A program made the position numbers and the translations under genes. Below are positions 12,801-18,671 of a DNA stretch of 64,000 nucleotides, in pieces; position 1 is the stretch's first letter; each line of letters starts with the position of its first letter. Below the pieces are notes generated by a model. That model did not search any database. It was given only the letters and a program-made list of their open reading frames with translations, and was not told where the DNA came from. The stretch is from Chelativorans sp. (lineage in GTDB: Bacteria > Pseudomonadota > Alphaproteobacteria > Rhizobiales > Rhizobiaceae): the NCBI RefSeq assembly GCF_031180965.1, contig NZ_JAPSLH010000003.1, forward strand, positions 1-64,000. Direction: 5' to 3'.

Positions 12801-13546
12801 GGTGAGCTCGAAATCAGGGTGGCAACGCCGGTGGCGGTGTTGAACTTGTAGAAGCCGCCGGTGTTCCTGTTGCCAAAAACGCCATTGCTGGCGCCGAACA
12901 TGGCGCCCACGCCGCCGATGCCGCCCGTCCAGCCGATATCAGTAACAGCACCGGTGCCAGGGTGGATCCGGATGAATCGGGTGTTGTTCTCCACGGACCA
13001 GAGATAACCACCATACCAAGCCAGATCGGCGACATCGACCGCGCGGCTCAGCCTGATAGGAGTAGCGGTGGGAGTCGCGGCCCGCGGGTCGAAATGGTAA
13101 AGATAGGTGCCGTTGGTGGTATAAAAGCGTCCATTGGTCCCAATCTCGCCGGAAACGTACCAGGTCGTGTTTGACAGGCCGGCAACGGGTCCAAGGTCTA
13201 CGATTGTACCATCGGCCCTGAGCCGCACCTGTCTATTGAAATAGAGGCCGAACAACTCGCCAGTAGAAGGATGAAACGCGATGCCGTTGTAGTTCCACGA
13301 TGGCCTACCAGCGTAAGCGGTATATACAAACGGATTGGTGTTCGGGTTGATCCTATAGAGAACGTTGGTCGTCCAGCCAGTCCGCCGCTGTTCGAGATAG
13401 AGGGTTTCATTGCAGGCGAATTGCGCCAGGGCTCCCGAGCTCCATCCTGCCAGGATAAACAGGGAAACGACGAACGCTCCCGCAAGGCTCAGACCCTGCC
13501 TGGCAAGACGGCGCACGACATCGCGCAGCGAAACTGGAGTCCGCAT
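1..13546 (-). CDS. Giant secreted DUF11-repeat surface protein (3' end outside window)
   Basis: The frame is open from an ATG at 13546 to the left edge, at least 4,515 residues, with no stop seen. A GAGGGGGC ribosome site sits just upstream. In order I read a signal peptide (cut near residue 30, ALA-Q), a propeller-like N-terminal domain resembling DUF6923 (about 31-260), two DUF11-type beta-sandwich repeats (about 263-540), a lectin-like module (about 553-713), five prealbumin-like repeats (about 716-1225), then about 25 DUF11-type repeats with a GVAEPGETLTY signature and Cys pairs (C-T-x-N-P-x-x-C). The family is generally extracellular or surface-attached, so adhesion or a surface layer is a fair inference. 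The anchoring or secretion domain would lie beyond position 1. No neighbour in the window explains how it is exported. Confidence 0.9.
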   Translation of the reverse strand, partial: MRTPVSLRDVVRRLARQGLSLAGAFVVSLFILAGWSSGALAQFACNETLYLEQRRTGWTTNVLYRINPNTNPFVYTAYAGRPSWNYNGIAFHPSTGELFGLYFNRQVRLRADGTIVDLGPVAGLSNTTWYVSGEIGTNGRFYTTNGTYLYHFDPRAATPTATPIRLSRAVDVADLAWYGGYLWSVENNTRFIRIHPGTGAVTDIGWTGGIGGVGAMFGASNGVFGNRNTGGFYKFNTATGVATLISSSPATESNDGAHCVTAALNFETNLAITKTDGVATYSPGKPVTYTIRVSNAGPFGVQDAVVSDPLPTGITSASWTCGAPTGGARCDRASGTGAINTTVDLPPGATLTFRLTLNVPATRTGNLTNTARITAPAGFPDQNTANNVATDTDTMLPGTATVTKTLIAESITRNNVAQPSERLTYRITIRHANGGPITNFNFNENVPAYATLTGVRGATGYTTPVAGARAVALTVASIPVGGTAIVDVDLTMAPSFPDSLTSVTNRVSGGDVPATCTTACTVTVPTPANAPINAATLSCSSDGTLLNTGRTVSGGNDFYWAYAATTTNVTGAPPAGLDYDLAPIVTTRPGGWTGPTSSSNWIAHNSSGAHTGNLDIFYRYQFYLDANTDPASLDVQMEFFSDNAVYQVWVNGVAQNIRSNFTDPYTYGGFLAGNQASGSMEGEWEAGLNTIIVHVKSAAPNQGFMARFASTALCKPTLTLVKNLINDNGGTGTETDFLLRAEGPTTTIEGLTGEPPVTNVSVPAGSYTLSEAPATEESDISGYDTSYSCAINAGTPAAGETVTLENGQNAVCTITNDDAPARLTLTKVVVNDDGGTALPTDFLLAADGPTPVVGGVTGSPEVTNVEVAPGTYSLSETMADGSAVAGYAASYSCAVDGGTPVEGETISLEPGDNAVCTITNDDTGATLTLVKEVTFDNGGTAEPADFVLTATGPETISGPAGSAAVTQASVTPGTYTLSEENLPGYTAGNYRCSINGAEEVEGNTVTLAFGDQAVCTILNDDQPASLTLVKNVVNDNGGTAQPADFTLVAEGVSGTRIEGASGDPAVTNVSVPADTYTLSETALAGYTASEYSCVVGGGAPVTGNTVALGVGQQAVCTVTNDDQPATLTLRKSLINNNGGIATPSDFILTATGASTISGATGDPAVTAASVSAGTYALSETGPAGYTAGAYRCAIDNGAPVSGNTLTLAPGQAAVCEIANDDIPPSVRITKALVGETGSADLEPEIGEQLTYQVTLTNTGGTYSNYPLEDVLDPNVAFVSASDGGSYVAADHEVQWTLTVPAAGDGTTPGTLSVTVVVEVVGPLDPGEKVVNIAQRPIDPPTDCTVQPTPPNCVIIPPPAYITGTKQLISESFSGPGTKSGVGEPGEQLTYRITLSNVGSATSAYDHRDILDPNTIYVSDTAGGVLSGAAPGTAGGQVDWTDLTVPAGTSSAPGITTIEIVVQVVDPIPDGVARLINVAFDPTKPQPDCRVIPTPPQCSILPVPEIVAKQKQLISESGVRAGVAEPGETLTYRITLTNTGGAAVDFPVQDVLDPNTTFVSADNGGTLSGATPAGGVVDWTVDIAEHDGTSPGRLELIVAVRVNDPLPAGTVQLRNIVKEPTETVDCTDTPEQCVITPTAPQISKRKELIAESGTALGVAEPGETLTYRITLTNTGGADPAYRLQDVLDINTGFVTASDNGQLMGDHVAWTLAVPAQVGDVPGRRVVEVTVAVDDPLPAGVVRLINIAKTPEEVVDCTVQPTPPNCVITPTRPQIARAKRLVSESGVRTGVAEPGETLTYEITLTNTGGPATNYAVQDVLDSNTTFGTASDAGLHTGGTPAGGTVNWTGLAVPAQAGTTPGTRVLTVSVTVNDPLPAGTLRLINIAKTPEEVVDCSVQPTPPNCVITPTGPQIARSKDIVGESGLVDGLAEPGETLTYQITLTNTGGTAYTNYSLIDDYDANVSVLSAGGGADDGDRLTWTGLTVPAQVGSTPGTLVLAVEVRVADPIPSGVTAIGNVIYRPGETIDCTAQPTPPECVEIPTPGTAVPAKALTGESGLAAGVAEPGETLTYTVTLTNSGTQPALHDLSDNIDDNTAYVAGSAVVSGTAREPVGADPLVWDDILVPAGDSVAVVYQVRVVNPIPAGVTEIRNAATDDCTANPQACVITPTPGTATPSKALTAESGAISGVAEAGETLTYTVTLTNATSATAIYDLTDNIDDNTVYVAGSTQGTANAGEPDQAADPLVWNDIIVPANNSVTVVYRVTVDDPIPSGVAEIRNAATPDCTVNPAACVVTPTPGTVTPSKALTGEDGLAAGVAEPGETLTYTVTLTNGGEGAALYDLTDNIDNNTTYVANSATVAGTAREPVGTDPLAWDDILVPANGTVAVVYQVTVADPISAGVTEIRNAATDDCTANPQACVIIPTPGTATPSKALTGENGLIAGAAEPGEMLTYTVTLTNSGAAAAIYDLSDNIDENTTYVPGSATVGGAAREPVGSDPLVWDDIIVPAGGSVPVVYRVTVADPLPAGTAELRNVATPDCTANPAACVVTPVRYPADLAITKTDGTNTYAPGANTVYTIVVSNNGPSDVQNALVNDALPSGITSGSWTCGNETLGATCGVPSGTGAIVDAPVDLPVNASVTFMFTVSVPFGKSGEMINTATVTSPPESPDPDLSNNTAYDRDVFPLVDDTKQLVRETGGLIPGVAEPGETLTYRVTLDNLDTIAADYDLTDNIDDNTAYVAGSATVDGVLRNPDSAGDPLVWNDIPVPVGDTVVVEYDVIVANPLPAETTQIRNAATSNCAANPDACVTTPTPGTAVPSKQLTGEEGGVIPNVAEPGETLTYTVTLSNGGAVAALYDLTDNIDDNTDYVAGTTSGTANAGEPDQASDPLIWNDIVVPANGSVTVVYKVTVDTALAADVTEIRNAATPDCTVNPAACVVTPTPGTAIPSKQLTGENGLIANVAEPGETLTYTVTLTNSGTAAALYDLTDDIDGNTVYVPGSSTGTANAGEPDQASDPLVWNDIVVPANGFVTVEYQVTVATPIPSGATAIRNAATPDCAANPAACVVTPTPGTATPSKSLTGETGVLPGVAEPGETLTYTVTLANGGDVDALYDLTDNIDDNTAYVPGTTQGTANAGEPDQAADPLVWNDIVVPARVSLTVVYQVTVANPIPAGVTEIRNAATDDCTANPQACVVTPTPGAAVPSKALIAETGSLAGVAEAGETLTYRVTLTNSTGAAALYDLTDNIDNNTTYLANSTRGTAGAGEPDEASDPLVWNDIPVPANGQVTVEYQVTVRDPIPAGVTEIRNAATPDCAIRPEACVVTPTPGTAVPSKALTAEEGGVLPGVAEPGETLTYTVTLANGDGADTLYDLTDNIDDNTAYVAGSTSGTASAGEPDQATDPLVWNDLLVPANSTVTVVYRVTVAEPIPAGVTEIRNAATPDCAIRPEACVVTPTPGTAVPSKALTAEDGGLPGVAEPGETLTYTVTLSNTGTQPALYDLTDNIDDNTAYVANSTSGSANAGEPDQATDPLVWNDLLVPANSTVTVVYRVTVADPIPAGVTEIRNAATPDCVANPNACVETPTPGTATPTKQLTAEEGGAVANVAEPGETLTYTVTLSNTGTQPALYNLTDNIDDNTAYVAGSTSGSANAGEPDQATDPLVWNDLVVPAGGSVTVVYKVTVDDPIPAGVTEIRNAATEDCTANPDACVITPTKPQIAKDKELVGESGTLSGIAEPGETLTYEITLTNTGGPADDFPIQDMLDPNTTYVLADNGGTHTGGSPAGGIVDWAVDVPAAADASTPGTVVLTVEVTVADPLPAGVVQLVNIAKEPTEVVDCTITPMPENCVITPTKPQIAKDKELVGESGTLSGIAEPGETLTYEITLTNTGGPADDFPIQDMLDPNTTYVSADNGGTHTGGSPAGGIVDWAVDVPAAADASTPGTVVLTVEVTVVDPLPAGVVQLVNIAKEPTEVVDCTVTPTPENCVITPTPGSAVPVKNLTAESGLVADVAEPGETLTYTVTLTNSGTAAALYDLTDNIDENITYVAGTAIVDGTAREPDTADDPLVWNDIVVPAGGTVDVVYQLTVVDPIPDGVTEIRNVAYKTGDPEPDCTVTPTPPNCVTVPVPGKVTPAKELSAESGVVADIAEPGETLTYTVTLTNDGAATTYDLADNIDGNTTYLAGTATVAGRAREPDVIGDPLTWNDIVVPAGGTVQVIYQVTVADPLPPGVTEIRNLAYDGSKPEPSCEDVPAQCVVIDAPAPEVTLEKGGVFRDENGNGVAEPGEAILYTFEVRNAGNVPLDEVTPKDAGPTFNGVDGTGRLSGFEPNPVSLDPGQVQAFTATYTLTQADIDNGAGVDDGVENTATAVGMAFSGTVSSQPVESDEAVALLALPAAVSDITVTKVANLRFIRRGEDAPFTIRVRNNAGSAASGLTVVDTIPSGFRFVEGSARIGDTEVAPVIAGRQIRFENVSVAGNAEIEIRLRLTALSSAGPGEHVNLAHVEDASGSRVSAEARAVVEII
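1605..2432 (-). repeat. Two nearly identical 414-bp tandem units inside the giant gene
   Basis: Units 1605-2018 and 2019-2432 are in exact 414-bp register (138 codons) and differ at only scattered positions, for example in the stretch after the shared atgacgcag. Neighbouring units are much more diverged, so this is a recent duplication or gene conversion. A similar close pair, 387 bp apart, lies at about 2.6-3.6 kb. Confidence 0.85.
9870..11400 (-). repeat. Five prealbumin-like repeats in the giant gene
   Basis: Five units of about 265-320 bp each encode LTLxKxxxNDNGGTAxPxDFxL, then a VPAGTYTLSE stretch, then a C-x-I-x-N-D-D ending. This is the pattern of the prealbumin-like/SpaA-type fold that forms stalks in surface proteins. 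Each unit carries a Cys pair. They sit between the lectin-like module and the main DUF11 array. Confidence 0.8.
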
Positions 13547-13972
13547 GAAAAGCCCCCTCGAATGTCAGTCATTCGGTGCTCTAGGGGCGTAATTCTTTTG
13601 ATCTCTGCCTGGCGTGCACCGAACCAATTAGATCCGGCGAGCCGCATTCCGCCCAGGCAGAGTCCCCAAAGCCGAACAACTCCGCACCCTCATGAAGGCA
13701 CCGGGGACAGAAATAAGTCTTTCAGAAAAGGATGGTGGATTTCACAAAATGCAGCTTTCAGAGACTTTTTTATTCCCAACCGGAGGATTGTTGCAGAAAT
13801 ACCATCAAACTTTACGGCTTTTTACGTGTCGAAGTTGCAATAGCTGTTTCGCTCTACTTTTGACGTAGGCGACGACAATGAAACCATTGGTAGATACCTG
13901 CAACTTGCGGCCGAATACGTTTCGGCATCCGGCGTTCAATGCAGGTGGCGAGGCTCGGAACTTCGTTCTGCG
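13547..13972. other. Intergenic region upstream of the giant gene
   Basis: This gap of about 430 bp lies between the giant gene start and the DUF1684 stop. Its middle (about 13730-13870) is clearly richer in A and T than the flanking DNA and should hold the giant gene promoter. I see no convincing gene; a plus-strand reading frame through 13843 is antisense to the giant gene start and has no family resemblance. Confidence 0.6.
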
Positions 13973-14863
13973 TCAGGAAGCGCTGTTTTCTCCAGCCTTG
14001 TAGGTCATCGTCCTCGCCACATCCTTCGCGGGGCGCTTCTCACCCGCGAGCACCTCGAAATCGAGGTGGTTCTCGGGAGGTGCAACCGGACATGTGACGA
14101 AATTCGTGAATGCGCATGGCAGCGCGACCGCGTAGTTGAAGTCGATCCAGTCGATGCGGGTATTTTTCTCGTCGGCGAACTGCAGCTCGATGACACGGCC
14201 GGCGCCATAGGTGATCGGCCCGCTGGTCCGATCACGAATATGCGCGACGGGCTGAATGCCCGTCGCAGTCTGCTTGCCGATCAGCACGAGGGTGTAGCTC
14301 CTGCCCTTGTGCTCGAACGTGAAGGTGCCAATGCGCGGCGTCGATTCGCGCACGCCAGCTTCCACGGTTTCGGCCTCGAAGTCGGTGAGTTCAGTCGGCG
14401 TGTAGAAGCCGGGGATGCGCCAGGCGGGATCATAGTCGAAAGCGGTGACGCCGGCATCCTCCGGGCGCATCGCCTTCAGCGGGTCGCGCACGCGAATGCC
14501 GTAAAGGGGCTGGCCCTCATGGTTGCTGCGCAGGATCGTCTCGACCTCCATCACGCCGAAATAGACCGGCACGCTCCTGCCGTGGCCATAGGTCTGATTG
14601 CGGCCTGGGATGATCTCGATCGGCGCCGTGGGATACTCGCCGTTCACCGAAAGGTTCGGTCCCGAGGCAGGCGGGGTGAACATGATCCGTCCGTCTTCTA
14701 CCGACCAGGTGCCGGGAAGCATCTCGAAGGTGACATCCCTGCCGCCTGCTTCCAACCAGTACTGGGCAACAAGCGAGGTCCAGCCATACGGACGGAACAT
14801 CCTAGCGACATGGGCGTGGCGCCATTCACGCCACTGGCCTTCCAAATGTTCTCTTGTGGGCAT
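13973..14863 (-). CDS. DUF1684 family protein
   Basis: The 296-residue product shows the DUF1684 C-terminal signature: GTFTFEHKGRSYTL, then IDWIDFNYAVALPCAF, then a C-P-x-A-P-P-E-N-x-L stretch. The family's biochemical function is not established. The start at 14863 is chosen because AAAGGGAC sits about 7 bases upstream; an in-frame extension to 15196 would run deep into the preceding gene. It is the last gene of a tight operon, 22 bp after the BAAT-like hydrolase, so it probably serves the same catabolic pathway. No signal peptide is visible, which suggests a cytoplasmic product. Confidence 0.85.
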   Translation of the reverse strand: MPTREHLEGQWREWRHAHVARMFRPYGWTSLVAQYWLEAGGRDVTFEMLPGTWSVEDGRIMFTPPASGPNLSVNGEYPTAPIEIIPGRNQTYGHGRSVPVYFGVMEVETILRSNHEGQPLYGIRVRDPLKAMRPEDAGVTAFDYDPAWRIPGFYTPTELTDFEAETVEAGVRESTPRIGTFTFEHKGRSYTLVLIGKQTATGIQPVAHIRDRTSGPITYGAGRVIELQFADEKNTRIDWIDFNYAVALPCAFTNFVTCPVAPPENHLDFEVLAGEKRPAKDVARTMTYKAGENSAS

Positions 14864-14885
14864 GTTCGTGTCCCTTTCGGATGGT

Positions 14886-16214
14886 TCAGGTGTGTGCTTG
14901 CGCATGAGAGCTCTGGCTCGATGTGCTTTGACTGGTGATCTCATCGAGGAAAGCGAGCATGCCGCGCCAGGAGCCCTCATTGGCTCTCGCGTTGCCTGAG
15001 GGTGTTCCGCCGTTGGTGTAGGGAACCTTGGAGACCGGATGGACGCGGGTGAGCTGCGTCGAGGGCACGATTGGCAGGTTGATGGCATGCCCGGCATCGT
15101 CGAAGTCGAGATGGCGCACGAGGTGAGCATGGTTGTGGCGGCGCAGCGCCGAAACCACCATGCGGGAATAGAGGCTGGAGGGCCACGCTCGATCATCGCG
15201 CCCCGAGATCAGAAGCACCGGCCCCGCGATGTTTTCGACCGGGATGCGCGCCCGCGCTGCCAGCGCCGTGTCCTTCAGCCCCTCGAAGAAGACCGAGTGG
15301 TGCCGGCTGGGCGGCGCATCGCCCGCCCAGGGGTGCCAATGCACGGCGCTATTATCCTGCCACAGATGCGGCAGCGGAATTCCGCCTCTGGTCCAGGCAG
15401 CGCCTTTCCAGCCGCCGCGCGCCGGATCGCCGGCGCCCTGCGCCCCATGGACCATGGCGCCGGGAACGAATGCGATTACCGCGGACACCAGATCCGGAAA
15501 GGTCGCGCCCAGCAGGAGCGCGAGCTCGCCGCCGCGCGACTGGCCGCTCACCGCAACGAAGCCGTCCTTCGGCTGGAGCTCCCGGCGCACCCAGCGCAGG
15601 CCGGTCTCAAGGTATTCGAGCGGGGTCTCGGTGATGAAGGGCGACAGGCCCGGCGCCTTGAAATAGGCGAGCGCAAAGGCCTGAAAGCCGCGCGAGGCGA
15701 GGAGCGCGGCGCGCGGCTCGTTGATGCCGCCGCCCGAGCCGTTGAGCACCACCACGACCGGATGCGGACCTTGCCCGGCCGGAGCGAAGAGCGTGCCCAC
15801 CAGTCCGTCTTCGCGGATCTCCCGCCGCTCCACACCCTCGGCAGCAAAGCGCTGGCGGAGTTCGGCCTCAATCCGGCTGCCACGAGCGGTCTCGGCCGTC
15901 AGCTTCGTGCACAAAGGCTCCATGACATCGTCGGCAAAGAGCTCGGCGCTCGCGCTGTCGACCGGTTGCTGGCTCCAGATCAGGCCCATGGCCGAGACCT
16001 CGGCGTAGTCGCCGCCGACCGGGGCGTCGCGGCTCAGGTCGATCTCGCCCCGCGCGTCAGCCATGAAGGTCGCCTGGCTCATCCAGATCACGCCGCCAGC
16101 GCGCTTTGTGCGGGCGGAGATGGCGACAAGCTCGTCGGGAGACAGGCCGGAGACGACAAGCCGGCGCGGCTCGTCGATCAGGCCGTTGACGGGATCTACC
16201 TTGAAGCGCATCAT
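14886..16214 (-). CDS. BAAT-like acyl-CoA thioesterase / acyltransferase family hydrolase
   Basis: The 442-residue protein has two parts typical of the bile acid-CoA:amino acid N-acyltransferase/acyl-CoA thioester hydrolase family: an N-terminal beta-sandwich (about 10-130) and a C-terminal alpha/beta-hydrolase (about 145-425). The nucleophile elbow is G-Q-S-R-G-G-E with Ser226. Asp340/341 in SGRDD and His376 in DDAGH complete a triad. Ser instead of the Cys seen in human BAAT favours hydrolysis over amide transfer, but that is inference. The ATG at 16214 overlaps the stop of the dehydrogenase gene by ATGA, so the two are translationally coupled. The substrate is unknown; it is probably a thioester or ester made in this operon's pathway. 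Confidence 0.85.
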   Translation of the reverse strand: MMRFKVDPVNGLIDEPRRLVVSGLSPDELVAISARTKRAGGVIWMSQATFMADARGEIDLSRDAPVGGDYAEVSAMGLIWSQQPVDSASAELFADDVMEPLCTKLTAETARGSRIEAELRQRFAAEGVERREIREDGLVGTLFAPAGQGPHPVVVVLNGSGGGINEPRAALLASRGFQAFALAYFKAPGLSPFITETPLEYLETGLRWVRRELQPKDGFVAVSGQSRGGELALLLGATFPDLVSAVIAFVPGAMVHGAQGAGDPARGGWKGAAWTRGGIPLPHLWQDNSAVHWHPWAGDAPPSRHHSVFFEGLKDTALAARARIPVENIAGPVLLISGRDDRAWPSSLYSRMVVSALRRHNHAHLVRHLDFDDAGHAINLPIVPSTQLTRVHPVSKVPYTNGGTPSGNARANEGSWRGMLAFLDEITSQSTSSQSSHAQAHT

Positions 16215-17125
16215 TGGCGTGCCTCGCCTGTCATTCGGGCGAGATAGGTGTGGAGGCGCTTGGCAGAGGCGCTGTCCAGCACGGCTTCGGGCGACACACT
16301 GCCGCCCTGCGGCCAGTGACCGCCGCCCTCGATCCAGTCGGCCTGCAACGCAGCAAGCCTGGCCTGCCAGTCGATGCGTTCATCGGACCTGGCCGGATCG
16401 AGGGCAATGATGAACACGCCGCGAGCTCTCGGATCTCCTCTACCTCCGCCGGCGACACCGGCCATAAGCTCGACCACGAGCCCGAGCAGCGTACCGACCT
16501 GGCCTCCGCGCGGCAGCAACGCCGCAACCTCGGCGGCAACGGTCGTCGGCCGTCCTTCGCCGTCCAGCGCGATCCCCTCCGGCAATGGCGTGCCGGAATC
16601 GCGCGCGTTGCGAATATCGGCCATGGTGGCTGTGCTGCTGGCTGCGTCGACCACGACGCGCGCATCGCCACGGCCCAGGGCAAGCGCGAACGGGTTGGTG
16701 CCGATCACCGGTCGGGCGCCGCCGTGCGGGGCGACGAAAGGCGGGCCCTCCGCACCGGCGATTCCGAGGAGCCCGGCATCGGCGAGATGGCGAACGTAGG
16801 GGGCGAGCCGGCCGAAGCCCCTGACGCCGCGCAGGAAGATGGCAGCGATGCCGAACTGCCGGGCGGTGTCTGTCAGGGCCAGCGTGGCGCCGGCGACCGC
16901 GAGCGGCGCAAAGCAGGAGGAGCAGTCGACCCAGTCTATGGCTTGCCGGCTCTCGCTCGTCGGCAGCGGGGCAGCATCGGCGGTCCATTCATCGAGCATG
17001 GCAATGCCAAAGCGCGGCAGGTCGAGCGCGTCAGCCTCGATCAAGGCCAACGCCGCAAGCCTCGCCGCTTGGCCGCCACCCAGGGCGGCCGAAAGACCGT
17101 CTATGGCTTCAGCAATGGCGATCAT
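16211..17125 (-). CDS. Ldh_2 family malate/L-lactate dehydrogenase-like NAD(P) oxidoreductase
   Basis: The 304-residue product has the look of the Ldh_2 fold (malate/lactate/ureidoglycolate dehydrogenase and piperideine-2-carboxylate reductase). Family landmarks are GARPVIGTNPFALA, VVDAASSTAT and PLPEGIALDGEGRPTT. The family reduces or oxidises 2-keto or imino acids with NAD(P)H. At 304 residues it is somewhat shorter than the usual 330-350, chiefly at the N-terminus. It overlaps by 4 bp the GntR gene upstream and the BAAT-like gene downstream. The exact substrate cannot be read from the sequence. Confidence 0.85.
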   Translation of the reverse strand: MIAIAEAIDGLSAALGGGQAARLAALALIEADALDLPRFGIAMLDEWTADAAPLPTSESRQAIDWVDCSSCFAPLAVAGATLALTDTARQFGIAAIFLRGVRGFGRLAPYVRHLADAGLLGIAGAEGPPFVAPHGGARPVIGTNPFALALGRGDARVVVDAASSTATMADIRNARDSGTPLPEGIALDGEGRPTTVAAEVAALLPRGGQVGTLLGLVVELMAGVAGGGRGDPRARGVFIIALDPARSDERIDWQARLAALQADWIEGGGHWPQGGSVSPEAVLDSASAKRLHTYLARMTGEARQ

Positions 17126-17841
17126 GAGCCCGCACGCCGCGCCGGACTGCCAAGCTGGATCTCGCCTTGCGAGAGATAGCCCAGCGTCATCAGGCGCTCG
17201 ATCAGGAATTCGCGACTGCTTCTGATGTGGGCCGCCTCGATCTCAGCGGCCTTGTCACCATCGCCGGCCTCGATTGCATCGACCAGCGCCGTGTGCTCGT
17301 CAGAGTGCTCCTCTGTTTTCACGGTAAAATCGATGGCGAAGCGCAGGAGGCGTTCGAGTTCATCGAACAGGTTTTCCGAGAGAGCGACGATGCGCTTGTT
17401 GCGGCTGCAGCGGGCGATGGCGAGGTGAAAGCGGCGCGCCACCTGCTGCATGGCGCCGATATCGAGCGGCGCGGCGTATTCCGAGACGATCCGGCGCAGC
17501 GCGGCGATATCCGCCGCCGTGGCATAGCGCGCAGCCTGTCTGGCCGCATGCGGTCCGATCGCCGCGCGCAGATCAAGGATCTCGTGCACGGCCTGGAAGG
17601 TGATGGGGGCGACACGGTAGCCGCTGCGCGGCAGGATCGTCACCAGTCCCTCGGCGGCGAGCTTCTGCATCGCATCGCGCACTGGCGTCTTCGAGACCTC
17701 GTATCGGCGGGCGATCGAGGCTGCGTCGAGTGTCGTCCCCGGGGCGATCTCGCAGCGCATGATCTGCTGGCGGAGCGCCAGGTAGATGCGCTCCGAGACG
17801 GATGCAGGGGCGGTGGTGGCCGGGCCGGCATCGACGGTCAT
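17122..17841 (-). CDS. GntR family (FCD subfamily) transcriptional regulator
   Basis: The 239-residue protein has an N-terminal winged helix (about 14-80; SERIYLALRQQI, then SIARRYEVSKTPVRDAM) and an all-helical FCD ligand-binding domain (about 90-225). FCD regulators usually bind an organic acid and control the adjacent catabolic genes, often as repressors. The start at 17841 has a GAGGGAT ribosome site; a longer frame to 17904 would overlap the permease gene. It lies inside the operon it probably controls. A candidate operator is the inverted repeat at 20608-20640. Confidence 0.9.
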   Translation of the reverse strand: MTVDAGPATTAPASVSERIYLALRQQIMRCEIAPGTTLDAASIARRYEVSKTPVRDAMQKLAAEGLVTILPRSGYRVAPITFQAVHEILDLRAAIGPHAARQAARYATAADIAALRRIVSEYAAPLDIGAMQQVARRFHLAIARCSRNKRIVALSENLFDELERLLRFAIDFTVKTEEHSDEHTALVDAIEAGDGDKAAEIEAAHIRSSREFLIERLMTLGYLSQGEIQLGSPARRAGS

Positions 17842-17854
17842 GAGCCGCAATCCC

Positions 17855-18670
17855 TCAATGCTTCGCCCACGGCACGAAACGCCGCTCCAGCGCCTCGAGC
17901 GCAAGGATGGTGAGATAGCCCATCACGGAAATCACCACGATGCCGACGAACATGCGCGACACGGCGAATGTCTGCCAGGATGCCCAGATGAAGAAGCCGA
18001 CGCCGCTGCGGGCGCCGAGGAACTCCGCCGCCGCGATGATGATGTAGGATGAACCGGCCGCAAGCTTCAGCCCGGTGAAGATGCTTGGCAGCGCCGACGG
18101 CAGCGCCACGCGGCGGAAGGTCTGGAACTTGGTCGCTCCCGCGTTCCGCGCGACATCGAGATAGATCTGGGGGATCTGCATCACGCCGCCGAGCGTGTTG
18201 TAGAACATCAGGAAAAAGACGCCGATGGCGATGACCACGAATTTCGACGCGTCGCCGACGCCAAAGATCAGCAGGATGAGCGGGAGGATGGCAATCTTGG
18301 GCACCGGATAGAGCGCCGCGAAGATCGGCCCCAGAACACGCCGGACAGGCGCCGACAGGCCGAGGAAAAGGCCAAGCAGGACCCCGGGTACTGCGCCCAT
18401 GGCATAGCCGACCGCGACGCGGCGCAGGGTGGCGCCGATATGCTCGAAAAGCTCCAGGCTGACGATCATCTGCCAGCCGGTGCCCGCGATGGCGCTCGGC
18501 GGCGGGAAGAAGCGGCGGTCGATCAGCGCCGCCTGCGCCGCGGCTTCCCAGACCAGGAGCAGCAGCAACGGGCTGAAATAGGACAGGATGCGATAGATAT
18601 GGTCGCGCCGCGCCGGCGCCTTCAGGCGCTCGATCTCTTCTGGCGAGAGAGAAAGATGGGGGGTCGTCAT
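17855..18670 (-). CDS. ABC transporter permease (SsuC/TauC type)
   Basis: The 271-residue inner-membrane protein has about six hydrophobic segments and the binding-protein-dependent permease EAA-type loop (YLDVARNAGATKFQTFRRVALPSALP). It belongs to the nitrate/sulfonate/taurine/NMT1 permease class. The start at 18670 follows a CGGAG ribosome site and lies 1 bp from the ATPase stop. It partners the ATPase at 18672-19478 and the binding protein at 19475-20491 in a three-part importer. Confidence 0.93.
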   Translation of the reverse strand: MTTPHLSLSPEEIERLKAPARRDHIYRILSYFSPLLLLLVWEAAAQAALIDRRFFPPPSAIAGTGWQMIVSLELFEHIGATLRRVAVGYAMGAVPGVLLGLFLGLSAPVRRVLGPIFAALYPVPKIAILPLILLIFGVGDASKFVVIAIGVFFLMFYNTLGGVMQIPQIYLDVARNAGATKFQTFRRVALPSALPSIFTGLKLAAGSSYIIIAAAEFLGARSGVGFFIWASWQTFAVSRMFVGIVVISVMGYLTILALEALERRFVPWAKH

Positions 18671-18671
18671 C

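Noticed and set aside
13271-13843. Plus-strand frame over the start of the giant gene
   Set aside because: It is antisense to the signal peptide region and has no family features.
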